In this document: positions 29,546-40,519 of the stretch, one piece after another
Numbering within the stretch: position 1 is the first letter of the stretch
How the letters are laid out: the number at the start of each line of letters is the position of its first letter
Assembly: GCF_000026365.1 (NCBI RefSeq)
Contig: NC_012993.1
Span: forward strand, 1 to 64,000
Source: Zygosaccharomyces rouxii
Lineage: Eukaryota > Ascomycota > Saccharomycetes > Saccharomycetales > Saccharomycetaceae
Reading direction: 5' to 3'
DNA: 64,000 bases
Notes under the pieces: model-generated
What the model was told of the DNA's origin: nothing
What the model saw: the letters and a program-made list of their open reading frames with translations, nothing else
The model's database searches: none
Made by a program: the position numbers and the translations under genes

Positions 29546-30490
29546 TTACAAGCTACTCAGTTTCCCGCGAAATTGTTCGATTGAAGTGTAGCCTTTTTTG
29601 TCCATGATTTCCTTTAATTCTTTCTCTATGCGGTCAAAGACAGAAACACCTTCCTTGTATAGTTCTGTACCAACTTGTAACATAGTTGCACCGCACAATA
29701 GGTGCTCGAATGCATCTTTTCCAGTTCTAATGCCTCCAGTTCCGAAAATTTTAATAGATGGATTCAAACGGGTATAAAATGCTCGAACATTTGCCAACGC
29801 AGTGGGTTTGATATATTCACCTCCGAGACCACCAAAGCCATCTTTGGGTTTGATAACAACACTCTCCTTTTCAGTATCAATGTACAGTCCATTCCCAATA
29901 CTATTGATACAATTGACGTAAACTAGAGGGAATTGGTTCAGTATGCTTGCCGCTGTGTCAAAATGAGCGAAATCAAAGTAAGGGGGTAACTTAACACCTA
30001 ATGGCTTAGTGAAGAATTCGAATACTTTTCCCAAGATTTCCTTGAGCAAATCAAAATCGTAAGCAACTTGAGGTTTTCCTGGTACGTTTGGGCAGGACAA
30101 GTTCAACTCCGTTACACCATTAAAATCACTTTCTTGAATGGCTCTTAGCATCTTCAAATTTTCATCAACGCTCATACCAGCAACCGAGAAAAAGGCAGGA
30201 TTCGTATTAGGTTTTTTTTGTTGACGTTCGCTGACATATTTCAAGTAGTAATCAAAACCTTCATTTGGCAAACCCATAGAATTGATGCTGCCTAGCGGGA
30301 CCGAAAAGTAACGTGGTTCTGGGTTTCCTTCTCTCCTTAAGGAAGTAGAGCTCTTAGTTATAAAAGTAGAAGCATTAGAGTTATCTAATTCGTCCAATTC
30401 CTTGTAGTCCATGCAATGCACACCTGATGCGTTCATGAAAGGATTCTCATAGGTATGGTTCAAAAAAGTAGTAGCTAAAGATGCAGACAT
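29546..30490 (-). CDS. URA1: Dihydroorotate dehydrogenase, class 1A
   Basis: 314 aa from ATG, the same length as S. cerevisiae Ura1. It converts dihydroorotate to orotate in pyrimidine synthesis; the class 1A enzyme is cytosolic and uses fumarate, so it works without oxygen. Visible features: NPFMNASG (17-23), the FMN/substrate loop TKSST (45-49), the catalytic cysteine in [12 protein letters not shown] (Cys133), VKLPPY (166-171), and the [12 protein letters not shown] phosphate loop near the C-terminus. No mitochondrial targeting or membrane helix, unlike class 2 enzymes. The gene family is known to have entered yeasts from a Lactococcus-like bacterium. The upstream region has one TTCGG half-site (near 30576) but no full TTCGG-N6-CCGAA Ppr1 site that I can see. 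Confidence 0.96.
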   Translation of the reverse strand: MSASLATTFLNHTYENPFMNASGVHCMDYKELDELDNSNASTFITKSSTSLRREGNPEPRYFSVPLGSINSMGLPNEGFDYYLKYVSERQQKKPNTNPAFFSVAGMSVDENLKMLRAIQESDFNGVTELNLSCPNVPGKPQVAYDFDLLKEILGKVFEFFTKPLGVKLPPYFDFAHFDTAASILNQFPLVYVNCINSIGNGLYIDTEKESVVIKPKDGFGGLGGEYIKPTALANVRAFYTRLNPSIKIFGTGGIRTGKDAFEHLLCGATMLQVGTELYKEGVSVFDRIEKELKEIMDKKGYTSIEQFRGKLSSL

Positions 30491-31761
30491 CGCCGGTTGT
30501 CTTATATGGTTGGGAAAAATAATAGAGAGTGGGGAATGCTTTGATATTCTTTAGACTGTATTGAGCTTAGTCTCATTCGGACTTCGATAGCATCATTAAC
30601 GATTCTTTTATATTAATTATGTTTGAGAAGACTTTTTGAACTCACCTGATGGGTCTTGGCATGAACGATGAAAAATTAGGCGATGGCATCAGAGCGAGTA
30701 CAATGTGGTTCGATCAATAAAAGGTGATGACGCATACGAATTATCGTCTGAGGCCCTAGCTCACCTACAGAAATACGTTAAAACCTAAGTTGTACTTGAA
30801 CTGTTCAGACTGCCTTATTACTAACGAGCAAATAGGGGTTATAATTAAAGAAAACCCCAGCACGTAATACCAAGCATAAAATCAGAACAGAACTCAGAAT
30901 TATATAATGAACCCAAATTTTCAAGCAGGATTGTAGGATTGCTGTCCTTATCCAAGGTCTATACTGTCGGTCTCAAGCCTTAGCCTTAGACTACGTTAGG
31001 CACGGTCGGTAAAACTGTAATGGTTTGTTACTAAAGAACAAGTCTACATACCTTGGCTTGTATATAAGCACATCCGATCATTCAGACCGTACTAAGGGCG
31101 AAGGGATAGTCTTCGCCATAGTGTTATGGTTTTTGGTTGTGGGCGGTTGTTACAAACTCTTCAAGCTTACATAGAGAGGTCGATGAGACATCGACAGCCT
31201 CAAGCAAATCGCTTTGGTTTCTGAGCCCTCAGAAAACTCAAAAACCCACAAGTAATCCTTTCAGGACACTGGTCGCACACTTACTCTTGTATCTTCGAAC
31301 GTATTGCGCATCCTACCTGTTCTCTCGAAACATGGAGGTAGAACGAACTGTTCTGGCCACATTACACTCTTCCCCTCTATAACGAAATGGCTTTGTCCCA
31401 ACCGCCAAGGCATGTTTCATTGAGTTAAACATCTGCGCATCACAATTGAATACATATCATCATATTTAGCAATTTTAGTTATACGGCAAATCAACGCCTT
31501 CAATCCCAACAAGATTCCAAACAGAAACCATCGATTTAGGGTCATCTTAGTATAACACGGTTCACTCTCATTGTTCCATTCCCTCCGCGATCATGGGCGC
31601 TATTCAATGAGCCGATGCTGCTCATCCAAATAGAAGAGAGAGAGAGAAAGTGTCCAACATATCCAGATTGAAAGTACCAATTACGTCACAGGCGCATTTT
31701 AAGCATAACGAACATAAACCATAAATAAAAACATAAGACAAAAACCGTCAACGGGCCTCCA
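30491..31761. other. Intergenic stretch, URA1 upstream
   Basis: About 1.3 kb with no supported gene. Open frames here either lack ATG or are short and motif-free. A small AGAGAG tract lies near 31636. Confidence 0.4.
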
Positions 31762-32478
31762 TTAAAATTGGGCACCGTTAGCCCCGGCTTTGTACTTTGC
31801 GCTTGTATAAGAAACCAAAGTCTTTAGATTCTTGAGCCATTTGTCAATAACTGGATACTGCTTAGGATCGGCAAACTGATGGCCATACGGACCGCCAAAG
31901 GCCATGTCAATTGGGAAGGACATTAAGATATCAGCAGCACTCAACTTGCCGCCGACCAAATAGCCATCATTCTTAGCGATTTCGCCTTCGATAAAATCTA
32001 GTTGGTTTTTTATCTCACCTTTAGAGTAATTTTCTACAATCTTTTGGGTCACCATTCCGGGGATATAAGAAAGTGGAAATGGAAGTGTTCCATATGGGTC
32101 CATGGAAAATAGCATGTCGACTATGAGAGGAGGTTGTAGGGAGCCCTCCGCGTAGTGCAAATAGTATTGAATCTCTTCGGACTTATCGCTGTCTGCGTTG
32201 TCCAAGGATTTAGCCTTGTCAAAATGCTTCAGGACATACTGGAAAATGTATCCTGACTCAGCCAGAATTTTCCTTTTACCTGTCTTTCTATCCTCCACTT
32301 CAAGCAATGGCGATTTACCCAAAGGGTGTAGCTTCTTCAATTCCTCAGGAGCACGAAAACTTGCGTCCCTCCTGTAGGGTACTATCTCATAATCCAGTTT
32401 CAACTGGTCTAGCAGCCACAACACCCTAAAAGCCCTTGACTCATTCAAAAAATGAACTCTAATGATAGGTAACGACAT
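31762..32478 (-). CDS. GTT1: Glutathione S-transferase
   Basis: 238 aa from ATG, against 234 aa for S. cerevisiae Gtt1. The N-terminal thioredoxin-like domain shows the fungal GST pattern: IRVHFLNESRAFRVLWLLDQL, the cis-proline turn HPLGKSPLLEV, and the glutathione-binding AESGYIFQYVL. The C-terminal helical domain contains the N-capping region GGKLSAADILMSFP. It conjugates glutathione to electrophiles and may act as a peroxidase; S. cerevisiae Gtt1 is associated with the endoplasmic reticulum. In S. cerevisiae GTT1 is YIR038C, near IRC24 (YIR036C) and LYS1 (YIR034C), both of which have counterparts further right in this window. Confidence 0.88.
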   Translation of the reverse strand: MSLPIIRVHFLNESRAFRVLWLLDQLKLDYEIVPYRRDASFRAPEELKKLHPLGKSPLLEVEDRKTGKRKILAESGYIFQYVLKHFDKAKSLDNADSDKSEEIQYYLHYAEGSLQPPLIVDMLFSMDPYGTLPFPLSYIPGMVTQKIVENYSKGEIKNQLDFIEGEIAKNDGYLVGGKLSAADILMSFPIDMAFGGPYGHQFADPKQYPVIDKWLKNLKTLVSYTSAKYKAGANGAQF

Positions 32479-33592
32479 ATCTCTACGAAAGCTGTATTTC
32501 TGATGAGGTTGTGTCTTGTTAATGAACTAGTATCTTTCTGATCCCTTATGCCATTAATATACAATAAATCAAGACTAGGGGTTTCCATTCCAATATTGCA
32601 ATATGCGCTCATAGTTATTTTATGAACCCTAACATCACGCAGTACCTTATAATACCTAACATACCGATAACTAGCACCACGATTAGTCAACTTTGTCAAA
32701 AGACTCTCTATACCTTAAAACCTACCGCTGCACAAAAAATATCTTGATAAACAGGCTGCACTCCGTCAGAAGAGGCATCACATTCGGCATATAGTATTAA
32801 ATACGAGAATTAAAAATGTTGTCATCAGTCTCATCAAGGGAGGGTAGTATTCTCTTTATCTCGTCTGAAATCTAACTAATGCATTCACCTCTCATAAGCT
32901 CCAATCTCTTCATTCTCGTTGAGCGAAGTACATCCGCGACTTGTAGCTATGACAGAATTTTCCTGTGAATCAATCAAACTCTTGCTCAAATGAAAACCAG
33001 TAATGAAATAACTAGTTTTAGAGGAATTTCACATTGACAGTGTGTATAGCTCTTTGTAGCTCTTGAACACAAGGACGGGCTGCTCTGAACGGTAGTGTGC
33101 TGAGACATAAATACATCATCCTTCCAACTCTGTTCTGTTCTGCTCTGTTCTACTCTTGCATTGTAATGTATTCCATGTCCTTAAAGAGTGGCAGTCATAA
33201 TACGTCTTTTCTTGTCACCTTTTCCTCGATGATTTGGCCTATGAACCAACTCGCGATAAGAGAAGGACTTCCATAGTAAGAGCCTGTGTCTGTCTCATTT
33301 AAAAACCAAAGGAAAGCACAACAATATCTTTAAATTGCATCATATCATAAATAGAGGTTATTAACTTCTTTTCTGTTATCAAGTTTTCGTTTCTTGTTTG
33401 TTCGCTTCGTATACTTATCGTTTCCATCAATAGTTTTCCGACCAATCGTGGCAGATAATATCAACCTCTTCGCTGTTGACACTCAAAACAATTTCATATA
33501 AAAGCAGGCTCAGACTGGTTGTATTTGGATATGAGGTTAGTAGAAGAAATTTCCCACTAGCTGAAAACCCTTTGGTATAAAAAAGCTTCACA
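32479..33592. other. Divergent intergenic region
   Basis: About 1.1 kb between the divergent GTT1 and PLP-enzyme genes. Holds a short TTCTG-type pentanucleotide tract near 33125-33150. No gene recognised. Confidence 0.4.
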
Positions 33593-34909
33593 ATGGTTGA
33601 ATTCGGGCATGAGTTCAGGAGAAAACATTTCCCATTGATTGAAAAGGATGTTGTTCCAATAAACCATGGATCGTTTGGTGTCACTCCCTCTTCTGTTATA
33701 GAGTATCAAAAACAGCGTATGGAGGAGGAAGAGAAGTATACGGATGCATTCTTTTCCCTCAATTCCACTGAGAAGTATGTAGAGCAACTCAAACAACTTG
33801 GTTCCTACATGGGAGTGGACTATCGAAACTTTGCACTTGTCACCAATGCTACAACAGCGGTAAACGCCGTTCTCAGATCCTTACCCTGGGATTTTTCCAA
33901 AGATAAGATTTTATTTCATTCTACTACGTATCAAGCTTGCGCAAATACAGTTAGATTTCTTAAGGACTATTTCAAACTTCAATACGACGTCGTGGAGCTT
34001 CAATATCCTCTGGAGGATGATGAAGTGCTTGAGCTTTTCGAAAAGAAACTCTCCACAGGTGAATACAAGATGTGTCTCTTTGACATGATTACATCCATGC
34101 CGGGTGTAAAATTGCCTTATCAGCAACTCATTTCTTTGTGCCAGAAGTACAATGTTTGGTCACTAATCGATGGTGCTCATGCCGCGGGTCAAGTGGACCT
34201 TAGTTTTTTGGATAGGTTAAAACCTGACTTCATGACAACCAATTTGCATAAGTGGTTGTTTGTGCCAAAAACCTGTGCAATGCTTTATGTCAATCCCAAG
34301 CACCACGATTTAATCCAGACTTTTCCTGTATCATGGTCTTATGGAATGAAACTTATTGAATCTCCCAGCACTTCACAGGAGGTTCAACATAACGAAAATC
34401 TACTAATCAATAAGTTTATGTTTGTGGGCACGGCCACGTACGCCCAGGTGCTTTCCGTGTCAGAAGCACTAAAGTTTCGTTCTGATGTTTGTGGAGGTGA
34501 AGACAACATTAGAAAATATCAATATGATTTACAAAAAAGAGCCATTGAACAGGTGAAGAAAGTTTTTGGTCCAGGTTCTGAGTCATTGCAAAACTCTACC
34601 GGCTCATTGAATCCGCCAGGTCTCTTTAACGTTTCCCTGCCGTTTGCCGAAGAATACATGCCTGTCCTTCGTAATCTCCAGGATGACTTTGGATATTTTA
34701 GGGTTTTCAAATACAAGTGTGATAGGAAAATGCTTGCTGAGAATAAGGCATATGCTCCGTTTGTGATACACAATGGAAAAATTTGGGTTAGGTTCAGTGT
34801 CAACTTGTACAATGAACTTGATGACTATAGTGCTGGTGCTGCAAGCGTCAAATCAGTGATGGAACAAGTCCTTCATACAGAGCTGGAAAATCTAAAACTG
34901 AAGGCATGA
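33593..34909 (+). CDS. Class V PLP-dependent enzyme (epimerase/lyase-like)
   Basis: 438 aa from ATG. INHGSFGVTP at 23-32 is the N-terminal signature of the isopenicillin-N-epimerase-like branch of class V aminotransferase-fold enzymes, which includes fungal hercynylcysteine sulfoxide lyases (Egt2) and LolT-type proteins. The TNATTAVNAVL segment at 84-94 contacts the cofactor phosphate in this fold, DGAHAAGQ at 193-200 supplies Asp193 and His196 for the pyridoxal ring, and NLHKWLF at 217-223 supplies the Schiff-base lysine (Lys220). All key residues are present, so it should be active. I know of no close S. cerevisiae counterpart. The substrate is unknown; a C-S lyase or desulfurase-like role is possible. 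It lies in accessory DNA beside GTT1. Confidence 0.82.
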   Translation: MVEFGHEFRRKHFPLIEKDVVPINHGSFGVTPSSVIEYQKQRMEEEEKYTDAFFSLNSTEKYVEQLKQLGSYMGVDYRNFALVTNATTAVNAVLRSLPWDFSKDKILFHSTTYQACANTVRFLKDYFKLQYDVVELQYPLEDDEVLELFEKKLSTGEYKMCLFDMITSMPGVKLPYQQLISLCQKYNVWSLIDGAHAAGQVDLSFLDRLKPDFMTTNLHKWLFVPKTCAMLYVNPKHHDLIQTFPVSWSYGMKLIESPSTSQEVQHNENLLINKFMFVGTATYAQVLSVSEALKFRSDVCGGEDNIRKYQYDLQKRAIEQVKKVFGPGSESLQNSTGSLNPPGLFNVSLPFAEEYMPVLRNLQDDFGYFRVFKYKCDRKMLAENKAYAPFVIHNGKIWVRFSVNLYNELDDYSAGAASVKSVMEQVLHTELENLKLKA

Positions 34910-37171
34910 TAACCTACGATACTGAACCATTTCTAGTCGCTGTATCCTTTTAGCTGATATATACTTTTGTTCTCGAATAGACGCAGCACAGTGAAGATGT
35001 ATGTCACCGAATTCAAGACCTTTGCTTGTCCTTTCTTTCGCTACATATCCAATATAGGCGCCAAAACCGCATTCGCATGAATTTCCGGCTGAATTGTTAT
35101 GATCGTCAGTCCCACAAGCTTCGCTGTTGGTGGCAGGAGCTTAAATGGTAGCTAATATGAGATGGGTACAGTCATCAATAATTTAACTAGTTAACACTTG
35201 GGCAAAAAAAAACATCCACGGAAAGCTGGTTAGTGCTTAAACGGCAGGGAAAATCGCTGTTCATTGCTGTTCATGTTCTCGAATTCGCAAAACCCACTGA
35301 TCTTCTGATGATGATAGTTGGCCCTAGCTTGATTTTATTCCATGGCTTTTATCCTCTTTCTCCAGTTGGCCTGTGAGCGATCCGACTCTAAACCATCCCC
35401 CTTGGGTTATTCTACAACGGAATTCGATTTTATCAATTGGGGTCCTGCTGTGTGTCAATGGGATGAGATGCGTCCAACGGCGGGTTTTAGATGGAACTGC
35501 TAGTACCGCTCTACATTTCATGAGAACTTGGAACTAGCCACGTCGGATTCCTCATAAGTGAATAGTTCGTGTTAAATTGTGCATGGCAAATCCTCGTGTA
35601 TTCAAGAAGTACCAACTTTTTGCCCATAGTAAAAGCAACCCTAAGTGATCAAAGAGTTTCTAACAATTGAGAGAATCTAACAATGGAGAGAGTCAGCGAT
35701 CGACTTGCGTCTTGGAAGCTTTTTTTTCGAAGCATTCTAACAATAGGATTTACCTTGCGCGGATGTTCTCTGCGTCAAGAGATTGCGATAAGAAAAACAT
35801 AAATGAAGGATTGTAATGAGTGGAGGCGAATTTGGCTTCGACGGCAGAGATGGGCATATAAAGGACAATCAGTAAGATTACTACCAAGAATGACTTTAGT
35901 TTTACTAGAATACTTCGCTAGAGTAGCAGCTTTCAAATCGGCCATGAGAACGACGTGCTTATTAAGTGGAGGTGCCGTAACGGCGCTATCAGGATTTTCT
36001 TTTCTCATAAAGTTTGAAGTTCCATTACTAGTTTTTAGATGATTTGTTATAGGGAATTTCAAACCATTCTGAAATATCAGATTGATTCCTGTTAGCGGTA
36101 TGGTAAAAAATAACGGGATATACAGCAGAGACAATGCAATTCAAATGCAAGAGAATCGCTTCTGTTCCCAACAAAACAACAAATCAAAGATGAGGAAGAG
36201 TATTCCAGCTGATAACTACGCCAGTTCATATTCTATGTCCACTCCATTGCTTCGCAAGCCAGAGGAATAAGGGATGAAGTACCAAGATACTTCGTTGATT
36301 GCTCTCAGTATATTTTCCAACAGCCCCGTTTGTCCCATTGTTCATTATCAAAGGGTAAACTTGGACTTTTACCAAACTGACTTCACACTTTTTGTCTTGA
36401 GATTTTGGAGAAGTCTGGAACACTGTAGGTCGCATGTCCAGAAATGTTGAACCCCTTACAATAGCGCATCTGCCATACCACATGTAGATATGTATCATCA
36501 GTGGTGTGGTAAAATGAGGGACGACCCTCCAGCGGAACTTTGAATGGTTTTCAAGTGAAATAGTCACCAAATCATAGAAATATGTTACTCCTTCATGGTG
36601 TATTAGGCACGATCTTTGAAATTCCAATGGCGGTTAATTAAAATATCAGTAATGAACAGCTTTCCATCATCTCTTGAAAGCATGCTTTATCTAAATATTG
36701 CAAAAGGGGTTCATTTACCTGTAAAAGCTACATATCAAGGAGTTATACCAAGTTCCTAAAATTTAGCATAGAGAATGTAAGTTTACTTAAGCAGCATTCT
36801 ACAGTTCATGAATACGCTGATAAAATTCAGGTGAGCAGTACATAGTAATGCTACTTTCTTTTCGTAATAATATTTCTTGTTCTCTAGGTTACTCCTACTA
36901 CGCTTGGATGTCGCTGCGTTTAGCATTCATTTCTCAAGGACATTTTCATCCGCTTCAAAAACAGGTTTATGTCGACAAAACGTCAAAATTCTGAAAGAAA
37001 TCTTTCTACTTGATGCGACAACATATTCTAATATAGATTAATCTCTCTTTATTATATATCCCAGTATAATATGTTTTAAAACAGGCTGGTCTACGATAGC
37101 GGTACCCCAGAAACCAGTGAATCTTGATGGAAAAATGAAATAATAATTAAGTTTCTATAAAATGTCAGAAC
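34910..37171. other. Long intergenic stretch, no supported gene
   Basis: About 2.3 kb. Several open frames of 60-133 codons occur on both strands (for example 35775-36134 and 36226-36627, minus), but none has a family motif. This is the boundary between the accessory region and the conserved block. Gene relics are possible but I could not identify any. Confidence 0.4.
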
Positions 37172-37549
37172 CTAGGCACCTACAGTATGTATTCTATTTG
37201 TTAAATAACTTTCATATTCTTTATTAGTTTGACCACAATTTTTCAAACATCCAATTCCATGGAAAAAAGGTGTTTGTGGCAAAGGATTACTATGACATGA
37301 GCAGGAACAATTAGTACTACTCAGCTGTGTAAAGTCATGCTGAATGTTATCTGCACTCTTCAAGATATCAGTTGTATAACAGTTATAATTAAAACCCTCC
37401 CTCAAAGTTAAAGGGAGATGATTGACGGGCACCGCGGGTAAACCTGGAGTCTTCTTCAAATGCCTTTCTAAACGAATTTTGGCATTTTGATATTGTATTT
37501 TATTCTTGATATGGTGCAAACGACTTTTAAATGATTCTGCCGCATTCAT
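37172..37549 (-). CDS. Small hypothetical protein, Cys-rich centre
   Basis: 125 aa from ATG. The N-terminus is basic and helical in character (ESFKSRLHHIKNKIQYQNAKIRLERHLKK in two parts), followed by a Pro-rich stretch and a cysteine cluster NCSCSCH around residues 80-86, with further cysteines at the GCLKNCGQT motif. I do not recognise it. It lies about 90 nt downstream of PAN3, same strand. The strong N-terminal coding character and the well-placed ATG favour a real gene, but a chance open frame cannot be excluded. A short GT tract (near 37562-37576) separates it from PAN3. Confidence 0.5.
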   Translation of the reverse strand: MNAAESFKSRLHHIKNKIQYQNAKIRLERHLKKTPGLPAVPVNHLPLTLREGFNYNCYTTDILKSADNIQHDFTQLSSTNCSCSCHSNPLPQTPFFHGIGCLKNCGQTNKEYESYLTNRIHTVGA

Positions 37550-37638
37550 TGTTCCTTTGGGGGGTGTGTGTGTGTATTAAGAGTAGATTATTTTTGATTC
37601 GAAAAGTCATGAATTAAAACAAATTTTGTACAAAAACG

Positions 37639-39519
37639 TCATTGGCACAATATTCTAAACGTCGTATCTATCAAATCTCTTAATTCTTTATAACTAACAA
37701 TGATGCAATTCATCTCATCGGGTGTTACTAATGCAATCTTCTCTAATACACCAGCATCTAATTTATTCAAACATCTCAGTACATGTGTTAGGTCCATAAT
37801 ATTCTTACCCGTTGCATCTACTTGATGGAAAACGTAGTCATAAAATAACAAAATGGGAAACTTATCACCAGATTCAGACCAATTCACATCTATTCGGTGT
37901 TCCATTCTGCCATATATGAAATTCAATTTGCAAATTAATCTGAACAATCTCCCATTCTCCAATTCCTTTGATAGAACACCTTCAGTATATTCCGCATATG
38001 TCAAAGATGAATTTATGACACTAAAGATTTTATCATGGAACATGCAAGTCAATTCCGTAACTGATTTAGGTTTGTCACTCAATAGATATTTGAGCACATC
38101 TTTGAATTTTTCATCAACCACCAAATTATCTACAGATTCGGTTTGCGCTCCACCTTCTGGTCCCAACTTCGTAGCTAATTCGATCAGAAGATTTCCTAAC
38201 TTGCCAAAAGATTCCTGTTGTTCTGCTACAATGTCTCTCGTCTTCCCAGCTTTTAAAACGTCTAGGGGTCCACAATCTGCAATCTTAATTCTACCGGGAG
38301 ATCCAGTAACAATAACTTTATGAAGATCAAGCACATCAACCACTAACCCCTGGGAATGAACTGAGTTCAATGCATTACTCAATTGCACCAAATATGACCA
38401 CAAGTATTCCTGTGTAATAGGCTTCAAAGGGAAATTTACAAAATGATCTTCATACAGTGAGTTAGCCATTGGATAAAAGTCATACACCGCGCACAGGGAA
38501 GAATCGCCAAATTTTGTCGTCAAGAAAAGATCCACTAGTTTAACAACATTGTTACAATCGACGTTACTCCAAGCATGGAATGTCTTTGAAATGTATGAAG
38601 GTTCCACATTGGCCACCGAATGAACTCGACGTAATAAATAAACCTTACCGTCTACATTGGAGAACACCTTGTAGAGTGAATTCTTATGACCCATGAATGA
38701 ATCCTTCTTACCAGAATTCTTGTTAAAATCCAATGGTACCAATCCGAAATAATCTTGAACTACACTGGGGATAGCTCCACCAAGAGGGAAAATTTGTAAA
38801 GACGCTAAATTCCTCTTGACCAATTGCTCTCTTAAGTCGTTAGGGATAAAAAGGTCCTGAGCCATGCGTTCATTAGGTCTCAAAGATGCCCTGAGATGTG
38901 GAGGCGGATCCGGCGCATATAGATGGTATTGCAAAAGACTATGCATCGGTGGGTACATAATGGGTAAATTGACCTTTGCATCAGTATCAGTTTGTGATAA
39001 TTCACCAATACCCATCGCAGCTGCCGCATCAGCCATTGGTAAGTTAAAATCTGTACCAGCATCTGTTGCTGTAATCCCCATCGGATTCAATGGGTTTCCA
39101 GCTGATGATGTAGGTGTAAAGCTACCAGTAGCATAAGGATTATAGGTCGGACTCACATAAGGTTGCTGGGGTACTGTTGAAAGCCATGGTGGTTCTGCAA
39201 CAGGTCCCATGCCATTCGTACTACCACTATTAAGCGGCACAAAACCTGAAGTCTTGGCCGACATCGGTGTGAAACTTGCAGATGCCTTAGCATTAAATTT
39301 CGATGTTGAAGAGCCAGTATTTGAACTAACTATAGGGTTGAAATTACTACTGTTATTATCAGCATATGCTGACGCGGGAACTTTAACATTTGTATAATCA
39401 TTGCTGTCGTGCTTAAATGGACATCCTTCCTTTTCCTTCTTACAAAAGCCATATATTGTAACGTTTCTACAGGGAATATCCTTAGGCCAATCCATCTTTT
39501 CCCAACCTATTCCACTCAT
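37639..39519 (-). CDS. PAN3: PAN2-PAN3 deadenylase regulatory subunit
   Basis: 626 aa from ATG (S. cerevisiae 679). It recruits the Pan2 nuclease to poly(A)-binding protein to trim mRNA poly(A) tails in the cytoplasm. Visible order: an N-terminal CCCH zinc finger (Cys17, Cys26, Cys33, His37), a PAM2-like motif for Pab1 binding (FNAKASASFTPM, 75-86), a low-complexity linker, a pseudokinase domain from about 195 (with the degenerate VVDVLDLHKVIV and KIADCG in place of catalytic loop and DFG), and the C-terminal coiled coil and knob domain. In S. cerevisiae PAN3 (YKL025C) also neighbours URA6; here an SDR gene sits between them. Confidence 0.95.
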   Translation of the reverse strand: MSGIGWEKMDWPKDIPCRNVTIYGFCKKEKEGCPFKHDSNDYTNVKVPASAYADNNSSNFNPIVSSNTGSSTSKFNAKASASFTPMSAKTSGFVPLNSGSTNGMGPVAEPPWLSTVPQQPYVSPTYNPYATGSFTPTSSAGNPLNPMGITATDAGTDFNLPMADAAAAMGIGELSQTDTDAKVNLPIMYPPMHSLLQYHLYAPDPPPHLRASLRPNERMAQDLFIPNDLREQLVKRNLASLQIFPLGGAIPSVVQDYFGLVPLDFNKNSGKKDSFMGHKNSLYKVFSNVDGKVYLLRRVHSVANVEPSYISKTFHAWSNVDCNNVVKLVDLFLTTKFGDSSLCAVYDFYPMANSLYEDHFVNFPLKPITQEYLWSYLVQLSNALNSVHSQGLVVDVLDLHKVIVTGSPGRIKIADCGPLDVLKAGKTRDIVAEQQESFGKLGNLLIELATKLGPEGGAQTESVDNLVVDEKFKDVLKYLLSDKPKSVTELTCMFHDKIFSVINSSLTYAEYTEGVLSKELENGRLFRLICKLNFIYGRMEHRIDVNWSESGDKFPILLFYDYVFHQVDATGKNIMDLTHVLRCLNKLDAGVLEKIALVTPDEMNCIIVSYKELRDLIDTTFRILCQ

Positions 39520-39692
39520 TGCAAGCCCATTAATAGCTCTCTTTTACTCTCTTTTTCTTGCAACAGTAGTTGTACTTGTTGTGGAGGTGAAATTGAACTT
39601 TGAAAATGCATTGAAGGCGAACTTGATGTCTAAGGGCCTTAAACAACCTTAACGAGTACAAGGGTTCTTGGACTTCATTGAGCTGATTAAAG

Positions 39693-40445
39693 ATGGTTAA
39701 ATCTGTGATAGTAACTGGTGTGTCAAGAGGCATTGGTAAATCTTTGGTGGAGGAGATTCTTGACGACAGAGAGAGTGCCATTGTAACCGGTATCGCTAGG
39801 TCAGAAAGTTCATTGAAAAGTTTGAAAGAACAGTTTGGTGACAAGTTCTTCTATGTGGTTGGTGATGTTACAGATAAGAATGCTGCTAGTGCATTGGTAC
39901 AGGAGGCATTGAACAAGACCGGTAAGATTGATTCTGTTGTTGCTAACGCTGGCGTATTGGAACCTGTACAAAATGTACAGCGGGCTGATGTTGACGACTG
40001 GAAGAAATTATTTGATGTGAATTTCTTCAGTGTTGTTACTTTGGCTACACTGGCTATGCCGCACTTGATTAAAAGCCAGGGAAACTTGGTCTTTGTTAGC
40101 TCTGGTGCAAGTACTAAATGTTACAGTGGTTGGGGTGCCTATGGTGCTTCGAAGGCAGCATTAAACCATTTAGCACTTACCATTTCAAAAGAGTGCGATG
40201 GCGTTAAAGCAATTTCTGTGGCTCCCGGTGTGGTAGATACTCAAATGCAAGTTGAGATTAGAGAGAAATTTGGCCCTACTGGCATGACGCCAGAGTCACT
40301 GAAGAGATTCAACGATTTGAAAGCTAATGGTGATCTATTGGACGTTAAAGTTCCAGCAAGAGTCTATGCTAAATTAGCGCTCCAGGGAATTCCTAACGAA
40401 TTAAACGGCGAATATTTGAGATACAACGACAAGAGATTGGGTTAA
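39693..40445 (+). CDS. Short-chain dehydrogenase (IRC24/YIR035C type)
   Basis: 250 aa from ATG. Classical SDR with TGVSRGIG (8-15) for NADP(H), NAG (85-87), the catalytic serine in VSSGAS (Ser137 or Ser138) and YGASK (Tyr150, Lys154). Length and sequence fit the S. cerevisiae pair YIR035C and IRC24 (YIR036C), which act as benzil/diketone-type reductases. A single copy is present here, and its position between PAN3 and URA6 places a chromosome-IX gene inside a chromosome-XI order, as expected before the whole-genome duplication. It diverges from PAN3 across about 170 nt. Confidence 0.88.
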   Translation: MVKSVIVTGVSRGIGKSLVEEILDDRESAIVTGIARSESSLKSLKEQFGDKFFYVVGDVTDKNAASALVQEALNKTGKIDSVVANAGVLEPVQNVQRADVDDWKKLFDVNFFSVVTLATLAMPHLIKSQGNLVFVSSGASTKCYSGWGAYGASKAALNHLALTISKECDGVKAISVAPGVVDTQMQVEIREKFGPTGMTPESLKRFNDLKANGDLLDVKVPARVYAKLALQGIPNELNGEYLRYNDKRLG

Positions 40446-40519
40446 GGAAAGTAGGAAAGAAACGGACTTCAAAGTCTGATTATAAAAGTCTCTAAAGATG
40501 CTAAAGAAAACAAAAGATT

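Noticed and set aside
35775..36627. Minus-strand frames of 119 and 133 codons
   Set aside because: No motif or similarity recognised; plus-strand frames of similar length overlap them.
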